64,000 bases of DNA from Diploptera punctata (Eukaryota; Arthropoda; Insecta; Blattodea; Blaberidae), in assembly GCA_030220185.1 (NCBI GenBank), contig JASPKZ010000422.1:248001-312000 (forward strand), written 5' to 3'. The notes below the pieces were generated by a model that was not told the DNA's origin, ran no database searches, and saw nothing but the letters and a program-made list of their open reading frames with translations. A program made the translations under genes and the position numbers. Below are positions 1-10,289 of the stretch, in pieces; the stretch's first letter is position 1, and each line of letters begins with the position of its first letter.

Positions 1-46
1 TCACGACCACGGCCTACAGCCCGAAAATCTTCAAGATCACCATAAA
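1..46 (-). repeat. Edge of a dispersed repeat
   Basis: The first 46 bases, reverse-complemented, match 34919-34966 nearly base for base, including the core TTTTCGGGCTGTAGGCC. The window therefore starts inside a repeat copy. Its class is not recognisable from this short end. Confidence 0.6.
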
Positions 47-1800
47 AACAATTTTACTTTTTTAGAAGCAGAAAATTCAATAATTTTCATAGGAGTTGAA
101 ATAATGGTTTGCGACTCCACAAATTCACGATAACCATAATAATGTTACTTTAAACAACAATTCGTTTTATCGCAAATTTGTAATTTGTAAATTTTAAGCT
201 ATCTACAGTGAAGAGTTTTCAAAGTTTGGCTTGTGGGATTGTACAATATTTTTAAAACAATATCCAAATTAATGCCCCTAAACTCGTAACCAAAATATGA
301 AATTGCATATTACACCAAGTAAATACTTTAAGCAAATTTTAATAGCTTATTGAAAATGTATAGTTTTAATATATTTTAAAATCTTCTACTCCAATGATTA
401 GGCATTTCTCACAGTTCCCGTCCCAAATATTTTAAAATTTTAAAGTGTAATTATTTCAGTAAATAATTTGAAGTATATAAACCTTTATCTTTTACGCTTT
501 AAAAGCTTATAATATAATTATTTTAGTAAATTATAGTAAAGTTTATAAATCTCCATCTTTACTTAAAATAGTTAAAATATATTTTAAAAGTTTAGCATTT
601 TCCTGTAACTTAGCTATAGTTTCCAACGTTCATATTTTATTTAGTTTTAATATATTTTAAAAGCAACTTCAAAATAAGGTGTACGGTATGTCACTATAAT
701 ACGAGTATCTCAGTAATATTTCAGTTTTATTACACATTTACATACGCCTGCATTAGTGCTAACAAAAATAAATCACTTAACTTTATATTTGTATTTTTTC
801 CTAGTGTAGGTTATTGGTTACGTCACATTTCAGTTGAGTATTTGTCAGTGGCGGCTGGTGAATTGAGAATGTGGGGGCTGTCGGTGACCTTAAGATTGCT
901 AACATACAATTCAATGCATTTGTATGCGTTATAATTAAGTTTTTTTAGAAGCCAAAAGGGTTAAAGTGGCATTTGTGGTCAATGCATTTAATGGCTAACG
1001 AAATGGTTCAGAGTGTCAGTTGTTTGAAGGACAAGGGAGAAATCTATGGTCCTGGGTTCATAATAAAAGAAATCGAACTTTTAAAAAATGGTGACTGATA
1101 CAGAATTAAACTTTAAACGTCATTTTCTCAAAATTGGTCAATCCACTAACCCCTTCCTCAATTTTGTAGATATAAAATTCAAAATTAATATTATCTTGTG
1201 ACATCTAACACTATTGTCTGCTTGAAGTAAATGCTACTGTATATGAAACACAACTCAAATGAAAGCTCAGGTATCATGAAACAGGCACATCAATTTCAAT
1301 TTCTTTGTTTTTTTTATTAAATTTATCGCTGTTATTTAGCCTAGTGCATATTTTAGAAATTTAAGTGTAAATTTTGAAAATAATTAAACAATAATTGTTA
1401 AGGATTGCCCGCGAGCTGATAATTAATAGCGAATAAATTTGTCCATTGTAATTATAAAATGAAGGCGTTCATGTCTTGTTTAAATAATATCACAATTGCA
1501 TTCGAATGATACTACAGAACAACCTTGGTGGTAATATTTTAGTGTCTGAGATACTCAGCCCTGCATTTCGAGCCGGTGGGTACGCGTTACCATGGCAACA
1601 ACATACTGCTTCACACATTACAGAAACTTGTAGATGGTGCACGTTCTCAACGCCCTCTTTAATACCAATAGCGCTAAATAAGGTACCATGATGTAACATT
1701 AGTAACAAAGAAATTACTTCAATTTTAAGCATACGACTAAAGATAAAAATGAAAAATATAGTTATCAACAGTAATCTAACAAGGGGTTGTGTTTTTCTGA
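47..1800. other. AT-rich intergenic DNA, no gene seen
   Basis: No coding or RNA gene is recognisable. From about 360 to 665 there are degenerate copies of a TTTTAATATATTTTAAA-like motif. At 848 the sequence CAGTGGCGGCTGGTGA resembles the terminus of hAT-type MITEs, but no partner end was found. Overlapping short open frames at 1490-1939 (minus) and 1506-1691 (plus) have no recognisable domain. Confidence 0.5.
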
Positions 1801-1805
1801 AAAAA

Positions 1806-1837
1806 AAATCACGAGCGGCGAAGTCGCGAGTGATTTT
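1806..1837. repeat. Short hairpin with GAAG loop
   Basis: An imperfect palindrome: an AAATCACGAG arm, a CGGCGAAGTCG centre and a GAGTGATTT arm. It resembles the hairpin opening the 5866 and 53240 repeats. With the shared ATGAGTTAAATAGTCA at 2281-2296 and about 6650, it may mark an old diverged copy of that family spanning about 1.8-2.3 kb. Confidence 0.4.
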
Positions 1838-2828
1838 GTGTAATGAAAAATTCAACCTCGCTTTGGATTTGGAGAGACTATTTAGCGAATAATACATCAT
1901 CAGAAGGTAAAAATGATTATAATGTTTAATATTTGCCAAATGTGAGGTTATGTATTCCGATATTATACCGGGCGATTTGTAAGCCGGCTGGATAGTTATA
2001 AATAGTATATCTTTACTGTTAATAGTTATTTCTCATACAACCATCTGTTATTGATTTTTCATAACCCCAAAGAGGTTTAACAATAATGCAGATTCATTAT
2101 ACGACATTTAATACATTTTTTTAGAGCAACAGAACTAACATTTTTTTAAATTGTTTTCTTTTGGCATTTCTTGCTGTACCATATCAATCATACATTGTTC
2201 AATCGATATTCTTGTCAAAGAAGTTAATTTGCGGAGATATCTCTCATTACTAACAGGCAGAGGCACGATTATCGGTCAATGAGTTAAATAGTCAATAGCC
2301 GACCCTGTTAATTGCTCCATCCCCAATATGATGTTAGCCACATTTTGAAATATACTTATACGATTATCCCTGAAAAAAAGAGTGGGATAAAAATCAAATG
2401 TGGCATGAATTTCTTTTACCACTTAAATAGAATTCATTAAAGGTTTATTTTGTGACGGGTGTAAGATAAAAGAGATGTTATGGCATCCAGAAATTCTTTA
2501 TATAACGCATTTTATATTATTTACAGATAATGTTGTGCATTTTACGAAATAAATCGTGGACACCTGCAACAGTACCGATTGTCTGGCGATAATTCGAGTG
2601 AAAGTGAACACCTGCAAGATACGCTTACCACTTTGTTAGTAACGAACACATAATTTAGATATCAATGAAGAAATTAAAACACAACACTACAATACAATTA
2701 TAACGTTAAGAGCTATGTGGCCCGACTTGTGGTGGATATCATCAAGTTCCCCAATCCGATCCACAAAAACTTTATACTTAAAGATAGAATTTCAATAAAT
2801 CTGTTCCTTTTCTATTTTCAACTAATAT
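1838..2828. other. Intergenic DNA, no gene seen
   Basis: AT-rich with no open frame or RNA gene that I can support. The only signal is the 16-base word shared with the 5.9-kb repeat. Confidence 0.45.
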
Positions 2829-3065
2829 TCGGCGTGCGCTGCCACATCTAAACGAATTAAATATTCATTTTTAGTTGAATAAGCAAAAAGAAAATTACGG
2901 GTTAATTGAATTCTATGATATTCATTGCGACGAACCAAATATTACTGTTGTTAGAGCCAATTTTTAATCTCGGATTTCAGGTAAACCCCACTTCTAAGGT
3001 CGGATGTCGCTGAGTTTTGGACAAAACCTACCTCGGTACATTTTAATAGGCCTAATATATACTGT
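2829..3065 (-). repeat. Helitron-associated dispersed module
   Basis: The stretch from GGCGTGCGCTGCCAC through TTTTTAGTTGAATAAGC matches 44262-44340. The following part (GCGACGAACCAAA, then a TTTCAGGTAAACCCCA-like block) matches 15300-15425, 40190-40250 and, inverted, 45755-45990. It is noncoding. The shared end near GCGTGCGCTGC looks like the 3' terminal hairpin of a Helitron-like family in minus orientation. Confidence 0.5.
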
Positions 3066-3359
3066 GTTTTCGCTCCAGGTGTACTCTACGCCTTTATAGT
3101 TTTAGAACATAACAGCGTATAAACACTCGCTGTAACTAAAAACCTGTATGAAAACATTTTCATGAAGATCTGGTGAACGGTTTAGAAGCCTTATACTCAT
3201 TCGAACTATGATATTCCCAGAAGCAATTTCTACATAAATTAAAAACAGTGGAGTTAAGTATATTTCCGATAGTAATTTACGATTAATTTTGAATCCGCAT
3301 AAACTACTGTCCATTTCTAGTTTATACAATACCTGTTATTAAGTAATAGTTTATATATA

Positions 3360-4727
3360 GCTTTTGACACAGTAGACCACGACTTACTTATGATAAAGCT
3401 CAAGCACCTACACTTGTCTGACAGCGCTGTATCCTGGTTCGACTCATACCTGCACGGTCGTCAACAATACGTTTCATTAAACTCTAGATCTTCGTCTTGG
3501 CGCAACGTGCCGGCTGGAGTCCCCCAGGGCAGTGTTCTCGGACCTCTTCTTTTCTCAATCTACATAAATGACTTGCCAACTGTACTAAAGCACTGCCGTT
3601 ATCACCTCTACGCTGATGATCTCCAAATTTACCTACATTCACCTCCTCATTCTCTCTATAACAGCTTGACAAAAATGAATGACGATCTCATATCCATCTT
3701 TAACTGGTCTTCAAGTATCGGTCTAAATCTAAATCCTAACAAGTCACAAGTAATTCTAATGGGACAACAAAGACTGCTTACAACCTTTGACATATCTACA
3801 CTACAAACATTACTATAAATAATATAATCATCCCTTATTCTTCTTCAGTAATGATCTTGGACTACATCTAGACGCAAATTTAACCTGGCAAACACAAGTG
3901 AAACACATATGTAAAAAGACTTTCTCCATCTTACATTATCTTAGACGTTTAAAGAATTTTCTCCCAGTTTCGTTAAAACAAATCCTTGTGCAGAATCTTG
4001 TGTTACCACACTTCGATTATTGTGACATTATATATAATGATCTAAACTATGACTTGTCGCAGAGACTGCAGCGTGTTCATATGCTTGCGTTCGATTCATT
4101 TTCAATATCCGCCGTTATGACCATATTTCCGAACACTTTAATAACCTCTCTTGGCTCCGTCTTACTGACAGACGTAAATTGCACTCTCTTTCACTACTTT
4201 TCAAGCTTCTGAATTCCTACATCCCTACTTACCTGGCGTCTAGATTTGAGAAGTTATCCTCTTACCACAATATTGACACTAGATCACAAGATAGCAGTCT
4301 GCTAACAATTCCTCTTCATAGCACTTCCTCCTATTCTACTTCCTTCACAGTAGCCCTCTGCCCGCTCCTGGAATCTCCTTCCTCAAGATATCAGGGGTTG
4401 CCGCACACTTGGTACCTTTAAGTCACGCTTATACAGTTACCTGTTTTCTAATAATTAATTTTTCTCTATTTATTTAATTTTATACTATGTCATTAATCTT
4501 TTCCTGTTTTTTATATATATTGTACATATTATATATTTAATTCGTTAAATTTAGAGTAAATCAAAATACATTATAAATATTAATTGTATTGTATTCATAA
4601 CTTGTAATCGTTTATAAATATATCTTGTAATTTAGATTTAAGACTATTTTTTGTTTGTATTTTTTTTAAACCTGGTTGAGTGGTAGACAAGGCCTTAAGG
4701 CCTTAACTCTGCCAGGTAAAATAAAGC

Positions 4728-4760
<33 letters not shown>
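3360..4760 (+). mobile_element. Jockey/CR1-like LINE, 5'-truncated and frameshifted
   Basis: This is the 3' half of a non-LTR retrotransposon reverse transcriptase. It begins inside the RT at AFDTVDH (3360) and continues with GVPQGSVLGPLLFSIYINDL and the catalytic YADDLQIY box (stop at 3818). After a frameshift the thumb and C-terminal region resumes in another frame (HICKKTFSILHYLRRLK, 3898 on), and it shifts again near 4170 into LLFKLLNSYIPTYLASRF. The 3' UTR ends with AAGGCCTTAACTCTGCCAGG and an (ATT)n tail at about 4722-4760, typical of such LINEs. At least two frameshifts and the missing 5' part make it inactive. Short 3' ends of the same family lie at 59395-59440 and 61690-61745. The clade call (Jockey versus CR1) is from general resemblance. 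Confidence 0.85.
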
Positions 4761-4761
<1 letters not shown>

Positions 4762-5083
4762 ATACCTTGGACATTAAAAACCGAGCGATAGCTTCTGTAA
4801 AAAGCATCGTAATGTACTATTTCTCGTATTTTATGCTTCTTCAATCCCTTCATCCTCTAAATCTACACCTATTTTTATTGTCATTGATTTATTACGGTAT
4901 TTGTAAAATATATTTATATAGACTATATACTATAATTAAAAATGAATGTCTATATAACAATAATGACTATTACATTCAAACAAATAACCTATACATTGCC
5001 CAAGCAACGACGTCCCAAACTTTTTTTAGGAGAAATTTTTATACTTATCAAGCAAATTTATGGAATCTCCTTCCCTTTTTATT

Positions 5084-5124
<41 letters not shown>

Positions 5125-5681
5125 CATCCATCCATCCATCAATCCATCAATCATCAGTGGGTGGCATTGGAACATGTTGAACTTTTACAGGAAGACATCA
5201 CTATGAGGTTTAATTTATGAATAAAGTAAAATGCTTCATACCTCACCTCCAGTCTTCTACATAGACCGCGGTTTCAAATCCTTGGCGGATTCATCTTCAG
5301 TACCCTTTCCATGACGATCAAAAGAACTACTTCTTCCTTCTGTTGGTGGTACTTTGAAGACTGGATATGAAGAGCGAATTTAATTTAACCTCATTGGAAC
5401 ATATATTTGAGAAACGAGCGTAAGTCTGCTTGGAATAGTTTAAGCAGATCTATAATAGTTTCCTATACAGATGTTATTTGGTAAAGAGCAATGCACGGGG
5501 ATGCTGATATTACCGCAGCAGTTTGCGGAGAACCTGACACACCTCCGGATGTTAATACTATGTGACACTACATACACTTACGTAACTTGTTTTATTCAAA
5601 TGTCATCTCAGAAGCCTTTACCTCCCACACAGCTGTGATTCATGTATATACCATGCGTTTTGCTTAAATATATATTACAAC
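4761..5681. other. Intergenic DNA with CT microsatellite
   Basis: A (CT)n tract at about 5085-5125 runs into (CCAT)n. The word CAGTGGGTGGCATT at 5156-5169 recurs at the end of the SINE at 29213-29715, so a repeat edge lies here. Small open frames across the microsatellite are low-complexity artefacts. Confidence 0.5.
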
Positions 5682-5830
5682 CGTCCGCCGGGGTGGACTA
5701 GTGCTGGACCCGAAGGTAGTGGGTTCACCCGGCCGGGTCGATGGATTTTTTTAGGAGAGGGACTTTAAGCCATGGGTCCATAATCTGAAGATTTTCAGGC
5801 TTGTAAACGATCCTGAAGCCTGAATAAAAA
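5682..5830 (+). mobile_element. Degenerate tRNA-derived SINE
   Basis: A GC-rich island in AT-rich DNA with a tRNA-like head (CCGGGGTGGACTAGTGCTGG) and a B-box-like GGGTTCACCCGG about 30 bases further on, then a T-rich junction and a short unrelated body. It looks like a decayed SINE. Confidence 0.5.
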
Positions 5831-5865
5831 GGAAACTAAGCAAAATTTAGTAACCTTTTTCATCA

Positions 5866-6665
5866 AAGTAATACCATGAGTGATTCCCAAATTATCGATA
5901 AATTCACGACTCATGAAGTGATGAGTGAATTTATCTAGAGAATTTCGAAATCAAGAGTGGAATTTGTTTGGAGTATTTAACGAGTAAAATTAAGCTGTTA
6001 GTCACAAATCATTATTTAAATATAGTTATTTTAAAATATTTATGTATATTTAATGTAAACGGCGATGTTTCAAAACAAACGAGAAAAGTTTGTTATGCTT
6101 GATTTGTTCATCACCGCAACCATATTATATTATTTATTGCCAAAGGATCGCAATATTTTAAGAATACACACTAGTGGAGAAAAAATGAAAAGCATCAAAC
6201 TGTTTATAGCCAACATATTAACTAATGTCTGGTGTCCTATGATATAAATATGTCAATTATATTTTTCTGGAACGTAAATTCCTGGGAAATAATACGTTTA
6301 AGAAAGTGCAAACAGTGGTTTCTTTTTTTTTTTTGGTATAATCAATTGCTACAAATGTGTTTATATTATATCCCGCAAGCACTATCTGGTTACATTCGTG
6401 CACTATATATACAATCTGGTAGCCACATGGATTATAGAATTCTTACATCTTAATATATAAATTGTTACATTCAACGTATTTCTTAGAGAGTCAGTCCCTG
6501 CAAAATAATGCTATTACCTGTTCAGAATGTTAAAAAGGAGGAGCTTGATTTTAAAGTGATAAAATCGAGGTGAAAAAGACTGTGATTGGTTGTAAATAAA
6601 AATTCGTTGAAATGTCATTGAAATTGGTCATAGACTCTCATTTGGGGCATGAGTTAAATAGTCAT
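5866..6665 (+). repeat. Dispersed ~0.8-kb repeat, copy A
   Basis: Collinear with 53240-53988: AAGTAATRCCAYGARTGATT, then CCAAATTATCGATAAATTCA and a hairpin at about 5895-5930, through GAAAGTGCAAACAGTGGTTT and finally TTTGGGGCATGAGTTA. It is noncoding apart from chance frames. No transposase or terminal inverted repeats were seen, so it may be a non-autonomous element or an old segmental copy. Confidence 0.75.
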
Positions 6666-7344
6666 AGTAATAACTTAATTGTCTACTAGATGTCTCAATG
6701 CGCATACCATTCATGGCGTCTTAGGGAAATAAACGTGACTAAATTAACTTTTGTCTAGTAACTCCTAACGAAGGGGAAGCTAAGGCCCAATATTGGGCTG
6801 TTACGTCATTGTAGATAGATGGATAGATATATATAGATGCATTATAAACAAGACAAGAAAATTGCGATATTATAAAGAACTCAGCCTCTAATTTAAATGA
6901 GATCCAGATTTTTTTGAAGGTAAAGGTGGCCGTCACGCAGGATGACAAAGCGGGTAACATCTAGTCCCGAATGTCTAGAAAGACGTGAACCTTAACCTGT
7001 TAATATATCAAAGAAGGGCCTTCTGAAGCCTGTGGCGAGATCACTTCACTTTTCATAAAGGACAGTAAACCATTGAGGCTAGACTCATTACGATTGTAGA
7101 TAAAATAATAATGAATAAGGCTATAATTGTTATTATGAAAATTATTTATCTTGTAAATACAAACTTTTTGATTGGAAGTCAAATATACTTAATATATTAG
7201 ATAAATATATGTGTATACAATGTATAATTATTTAGAGATGTGTTTTTAATATATTTGCATTATGTATGTTTATACGTTATTTATACGAATCTTTAAATTT
7301 TAAGTTTAATACAGTTTTTGATTGCTTATAACTTCATATTTTCC
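6666..7344. other. Intergenic DNA, no gene seen
   Basis: AT-rich sequence with short GATA-like repeats near 6813-6835. Small minus-strand open frames at 6739-6960 and 7000-7182 show no domain or codon pattern that I recognise. Confidence 0.4.
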
Positions 7345-7499
7345 CCAATAATAGAAACATATAGATGTAGTCACAAGTATAAATAACACAGGTCAACGTG
7401 ATTTTTATCTCAGGAGTACCAATAGTTGTACTTAATGCAGTTTTGTATCGTGTTTTCAAATATGTATTCGGAATTTCTCCATCACCCACAGTTTTTTTT

Positions 7500-7726
7500 A
7501 CACATGTAGAATAAAACTAGAGTTATCAAAAAAAAAAAAAAAGAAAATAATTTTACCATCAAAAGCGTGGGGTGCTTTTTTTATTTTTACATTTTCTTCT
7601 TAGATAGCTTACTTTTACCAATATCTGTTTATTATCAAATATATTAATTGATATAGAGCATCCCACGCTTTTGATGGTAAAATTATTTTCTTTTTGTTGA
7701 TAACTCTAGTTTTATTCTATATGTGT
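7500..7726. repeat. ~70-bp near-perfect inverted repeat (fold-back)
   Basis: Arms at about 7500-7575 and 7656-7726 pair over about 70 bases, including TAATTTTACCATCAAAAGCG and its complement, around an AT-rich loop of about 80 bp. The sister element at 51565-52084 reads straight through this position without it (about 7490-7832 missing). So it is either a nested fold-back/MITE insertion or sequence deleted from the sister. Confidence 0.85.
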
Positions 7727-7913
7727 TGGAGATTATTTTTCTGTTGACCACTTTATTTTATCCCAAGAGTATTGGAAATTAAAATTATTTTTCATTTTTT
7801 AGTTTTTTAAAACTATTATTTATTTTTTTTATTTCAGTTTCAATTATTGTATTTAAATAATTATTTTCTGCTTAACAAACATTAAAGGGATTACGTCAAA
7901 ATCAAAACATACA

Positions 7914-8208
7914 GTGGTGTACCCTGACTTGCAATCTGCAATGAGACCAGTTCCACACTGCGAAGAATTGCCCATACCAAAGCCTCGAGAACATGTGACA
8001 TTAGATGAAGAGAGCTCAGATGCTGATGGAAGTAAGGAAGAAGAAGAAGAAACAGATCTTGGTGATACAACTTTTGAACAAAGCTGTTCATCTGAGCCCA
8101 ATTTATTGACTCAAGAAGATCGCAACGATCTCATACGAGATTTAAAGTTATCCAAAAATAAGTCTGAAATGCTTGGTTTCCGGCTAAAAGGATGGAGTCT
8201 TCTTCAAA
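7914..8208 (+). pseudogene. N-terminal fragment of an uncharacterised arthropod element protein
   Basis: The recognisable part runs from the acidic stretch EESSDADGSKEEEEETDLGD to NDLIRDLKLSKNKSEMLG and FRLKGWSLLQ. I recall the LIRDL.LSK..SE.LG.RL..W.LLQ pattern from a protein widely annotated as hypothetical in arthropod genomes; no function is known to me. The open frame runs on to 8453, but past about residue 98 it is chimeric: element 3' end, a (TH)n stretch from the CA microsatellite, then LINE reverse transcriptase sequence. The 179-codon frame is therefore not a gene. A different, C-terminal piece of apparently the same protein lies at 51770-51876 on the minus strand inside a related element. 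The family assignment is from memory and the deletion model is inferred. Confidence 0.55.
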
Positions 8209-8290
8209 TCTTGCGTGATGGAGAAAAACCGATATCATATTTGAATTCAGGAGAAAAAATACTATCACAATCATATATTTTTCTTTCTGA

Positions 8291-8335
<45 letters not shown>

Positions 8336-8519
8336 TATATATATATATATATTTGTTGCTCAGTGTAATTTATTAAACGAGAATGGATACTTTACAATAA
8401 ATCAGGAAATTTTTGAAGAAATGACGGAATTCAGTAATAACGAACAGGAATGAAGTCAAAAAAGAAATTGCACATAGGTTCAGTTATGGAAACGCATGTT
8501 ATAGTTAGTGTGTCAACAT

Positions 8520-9115
8520 TTCCATTTTATCAAGAACAAGTTTAGGTTTAAGGACTCTCCTGTTTCTTCATTATTAATTTTCCATCGGAGTAATGTAATT
8601 CCGCCTTGGAGGCGCCTCCAAACTCACAAGGGAACTGTCAACCATTGCATGCCAAAACCTACCTTGAAATTTCTCCCAGAGAAACGTTCAAAAAAATTTA
8701 AGTTTTAACTGCAAGGCACAGGAATCGAAGACAGAATCTAGCAATGGCAATCCACTGTGCGAAGCAGATGGACATCCCTGCGTGAATAGAGTGGAGTTGT
8801 GTGTGACTGGAAGCGGCGCGGGAGAAGGTTGCCAAGGTTGTCCAATTAACCAAGTCAGGAGTTATATTGATTCTCTGTAGTTTATAAAGGGGTTTTGGCG
8901 CTGGATTTTAGTGACTTGCAGCTAAACGCAGCAGTTAATTTTTTTAACACCGCCTTGGTACATCACAACGCTTATCTGGGAGAAATTTCAAGCTAGATTT
9001 CGGCATGCAATTGTTGACAGTTCCCTTGCGAGAAGTGGGTCACAATTCCGCCAATGCTAGGAGAGAATGCTAGAAATATCGTAAAACATTCTGATGGCAT
9101 TGGACAAAAATGCTT
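8520..9115 (+). mobile_element. SINE beta-tail interrupted by a MITE
   Basis: The left part has GGTTTAAGGACTCTCCTG and GTAATTCCGCCTTGGAGGCG. The right part has AGAAGTGGGTCACAATTCCG, CCAATGCTAGGAGAGAATGC and TGGCATTGGACAAAAA. Together they match the 3' tail of the SINEs at 41737-42124, 20725-20895 and 59006-59350. The MITE at 8637-9028 sits between the two parts. The head is missing or too decayed to see. Confidence 0.7.
8637..9028. mobile_element. 392-bp TIR MITE, copy 1
   Basis: Ends CAAGGGAACTGTCAACCATT and its inverted counterpart (AATTGTTGACAGTTCCCTTG), with TIRs continuing to about 55 bp. A full-length relative in the opposite orientation is at 31735-32131. It is inserted in the SINE tail above. 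The target duplication is unclear and no coding capacity is present. Confidence 0.85.
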
Positions 9116-9487
9116 ATCCAGAATATTTATAGGGTTTTCCAAATACTCTCCCACTCTTTTTCAATGTTAATTCTTTGCCCAAACTTTATTTTTTGTAAAT
9201 AAATTAAATAGAGTTTCAGGAGACGATGAAGTGTAACCGTTTAGTTATTGTAAGCTGCAACAGAAAGTAAGATTTAGATAATACCTTGGAGAATTATATG
9301 TAAGTTTTCTTAAATTTGTACGATGACTCTATTTCAGTGTATATTTCTCAAGGTAAAGTGTTATATAACGCGTATATTCAACAAATATACAAATACTATG
9401 TACATATTTTATTAGGATTTTTATATTTTTCAAGAATATTTGGATACATAATTCAGAATTTTTGGAGCGCATAAATCCACTCCCAAC
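9116..9487. other. AT-rich DNA, no gene seen
   Basis: No recognisable element or gene. It lies between the SINE tail and the resumed RTE sequence, so it is presumably inserted or decayed repeat. Confidence 0.35.
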
Positions 9488-9534
9488 ATATAACATCCCA
9501 ATTTCTCTCAAATAACATTAAACCTAAAATGCTA

Positions 9535-10032
9535 GGGCATTCGATAAGTAATGGCAACACCGTTGTAATTCAGCGATCCTAGTGGTGACCATTATAATCA
9601 TGTAGTATATTTATGAGTAGTATTTGCTGTGTAAATCTACAATATTGAAATATCAATATTTTGTGAATAAATTCACTGTATATCACATTTAGTAAGTAAT
9701 ACCGTAGAATTTGTTTAGAAGGTGGAATTGGGAACTACTCGAACATCCACCAAATTCACCAGACAGGAGCCCTTGTGGCTATAACTTATTCTCAAAGATC
9801 AAAGAACCTCTACGAGGCATTAGGTTTCAATCAAGAATTGATATCCAGAAAACTCTAGACCGATCATTGAGAGGGATATCCAGAAATGGTGCTGTAGATG
9901 GAGTGCAACAAGGATTCGGCAACATATAGTTGGTCACATAGGAGACTATAAATGAAGTTTGTAATGTCAAAAAAAACCTAAGTAATGTTTTATGATATTA
10001 TAGGAACGTTGCCATTACTTTTCGAATGCCCG
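9535..10032 (+). mobile_element. Internally deleted mariner element
   Basis: Terminal inverted repeats GGGCATTCGATAAGTAATGG (left) and CCATTACTTTTCGAATGCCC (right) are flanked by TA, the standard mariner target. Flanking RTE sequence joins across the site in register. At about 0.5 kb it is far shorter than the usual 1.3 kb, so most of the transposase is gone. Confidence 0.85.
9712..9929 (+). pseudogene. Mariner transposase C-terminal remnant
   Basis: The frame reads HPPNSPDRSPCGYNLFSKIK and then EPLRGIRFQSRIDIQKTLDR. This is the block around the third catalytic aspartate of mariner-family transposases: SPD, then an aspartate two residues before the YNLF motif. Here that position reads CGYNLF, with glycine where an aspartate normally stands. 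The N-terminal DNA-binding region and the first catalytic aspartates are absent. It sits between the two TIRs of the 9535-10032 element and reads toward the right end. It is a dead copy. Confidence 0.75.
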
Positions 10033-10289
10033 TATGTAAAACGGCTATTCTTCCTGTTATGCATGCGGAGCATGGGCTCCTACTTTATGGGAGGAGAAAA
10101 GGTTATGAGTATTTGAGAATAAATTCTTAAGAAAACATTCATACCAAAAAGAGACGAACGGTCAAGTTAATGGACAAGACCATGTAACATCTTTATAGAA
10201 AACCAGATATAATAATAAGTGTTAAGTCTCGTAGACTGCGATGGGTAGGACATGTGATACGAATAGGAATGAAAGACGGACATGGAAAC

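Larger units (their letters stand above)
7387..8365 (+). mobile_element. CACTG-TIR DNA element (CMC/CACTA-like), copy A
   Basis: It starts CACAGGTCAAC and ends GTTGCTCAGTG (inverted: CACTGAGCAAC), flanked by TAA at 7384-7386 and 8366-8368. About 100 bp at the left end and about 150 bp at the right end match the inverted element at 51565-52084. The interior keeps an N-terminal protein fragment (7914-8208), a strong inverted repeat (7500-7726, absent from the other copy) and a CA/TA microsatellite at about 8290-8353. TIRs beginning CACTG with 3-bp duplications are known from the CMC (CACTA/Chapaev) superfamily. No transposase remains, so the superfamily is an inference. Confidence 0.7.

Noticed and set aside
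1490..1939. 149-codon minus-strand ORF
   Set aside because: No recognisable domain, poor composition and overlap with another frame. Likely chance in AT-rich DNA.
3327..4768. Target duplication AATACCT flanking the Jockey/CR1-like LINE
   Set aside because: The left word lies about 30 bp before the first recognisable LINE codon with unexplained sequence between. Seven bases is too little to claim.
5891..5945. Helitron 3' end (hairpin followed by CTAG) at the start of the 5.9-kb repeat
   Set aside because: Similarity between the two copies continues well past the CTAG, so it is not an element terminus.
7914..8453. 179-codon open frame as a single gene
   Set aside because: It is a chimera: element protein fragment, transposon end, CA/TA microsatellite and LINE reverse-transcriptase scrap.
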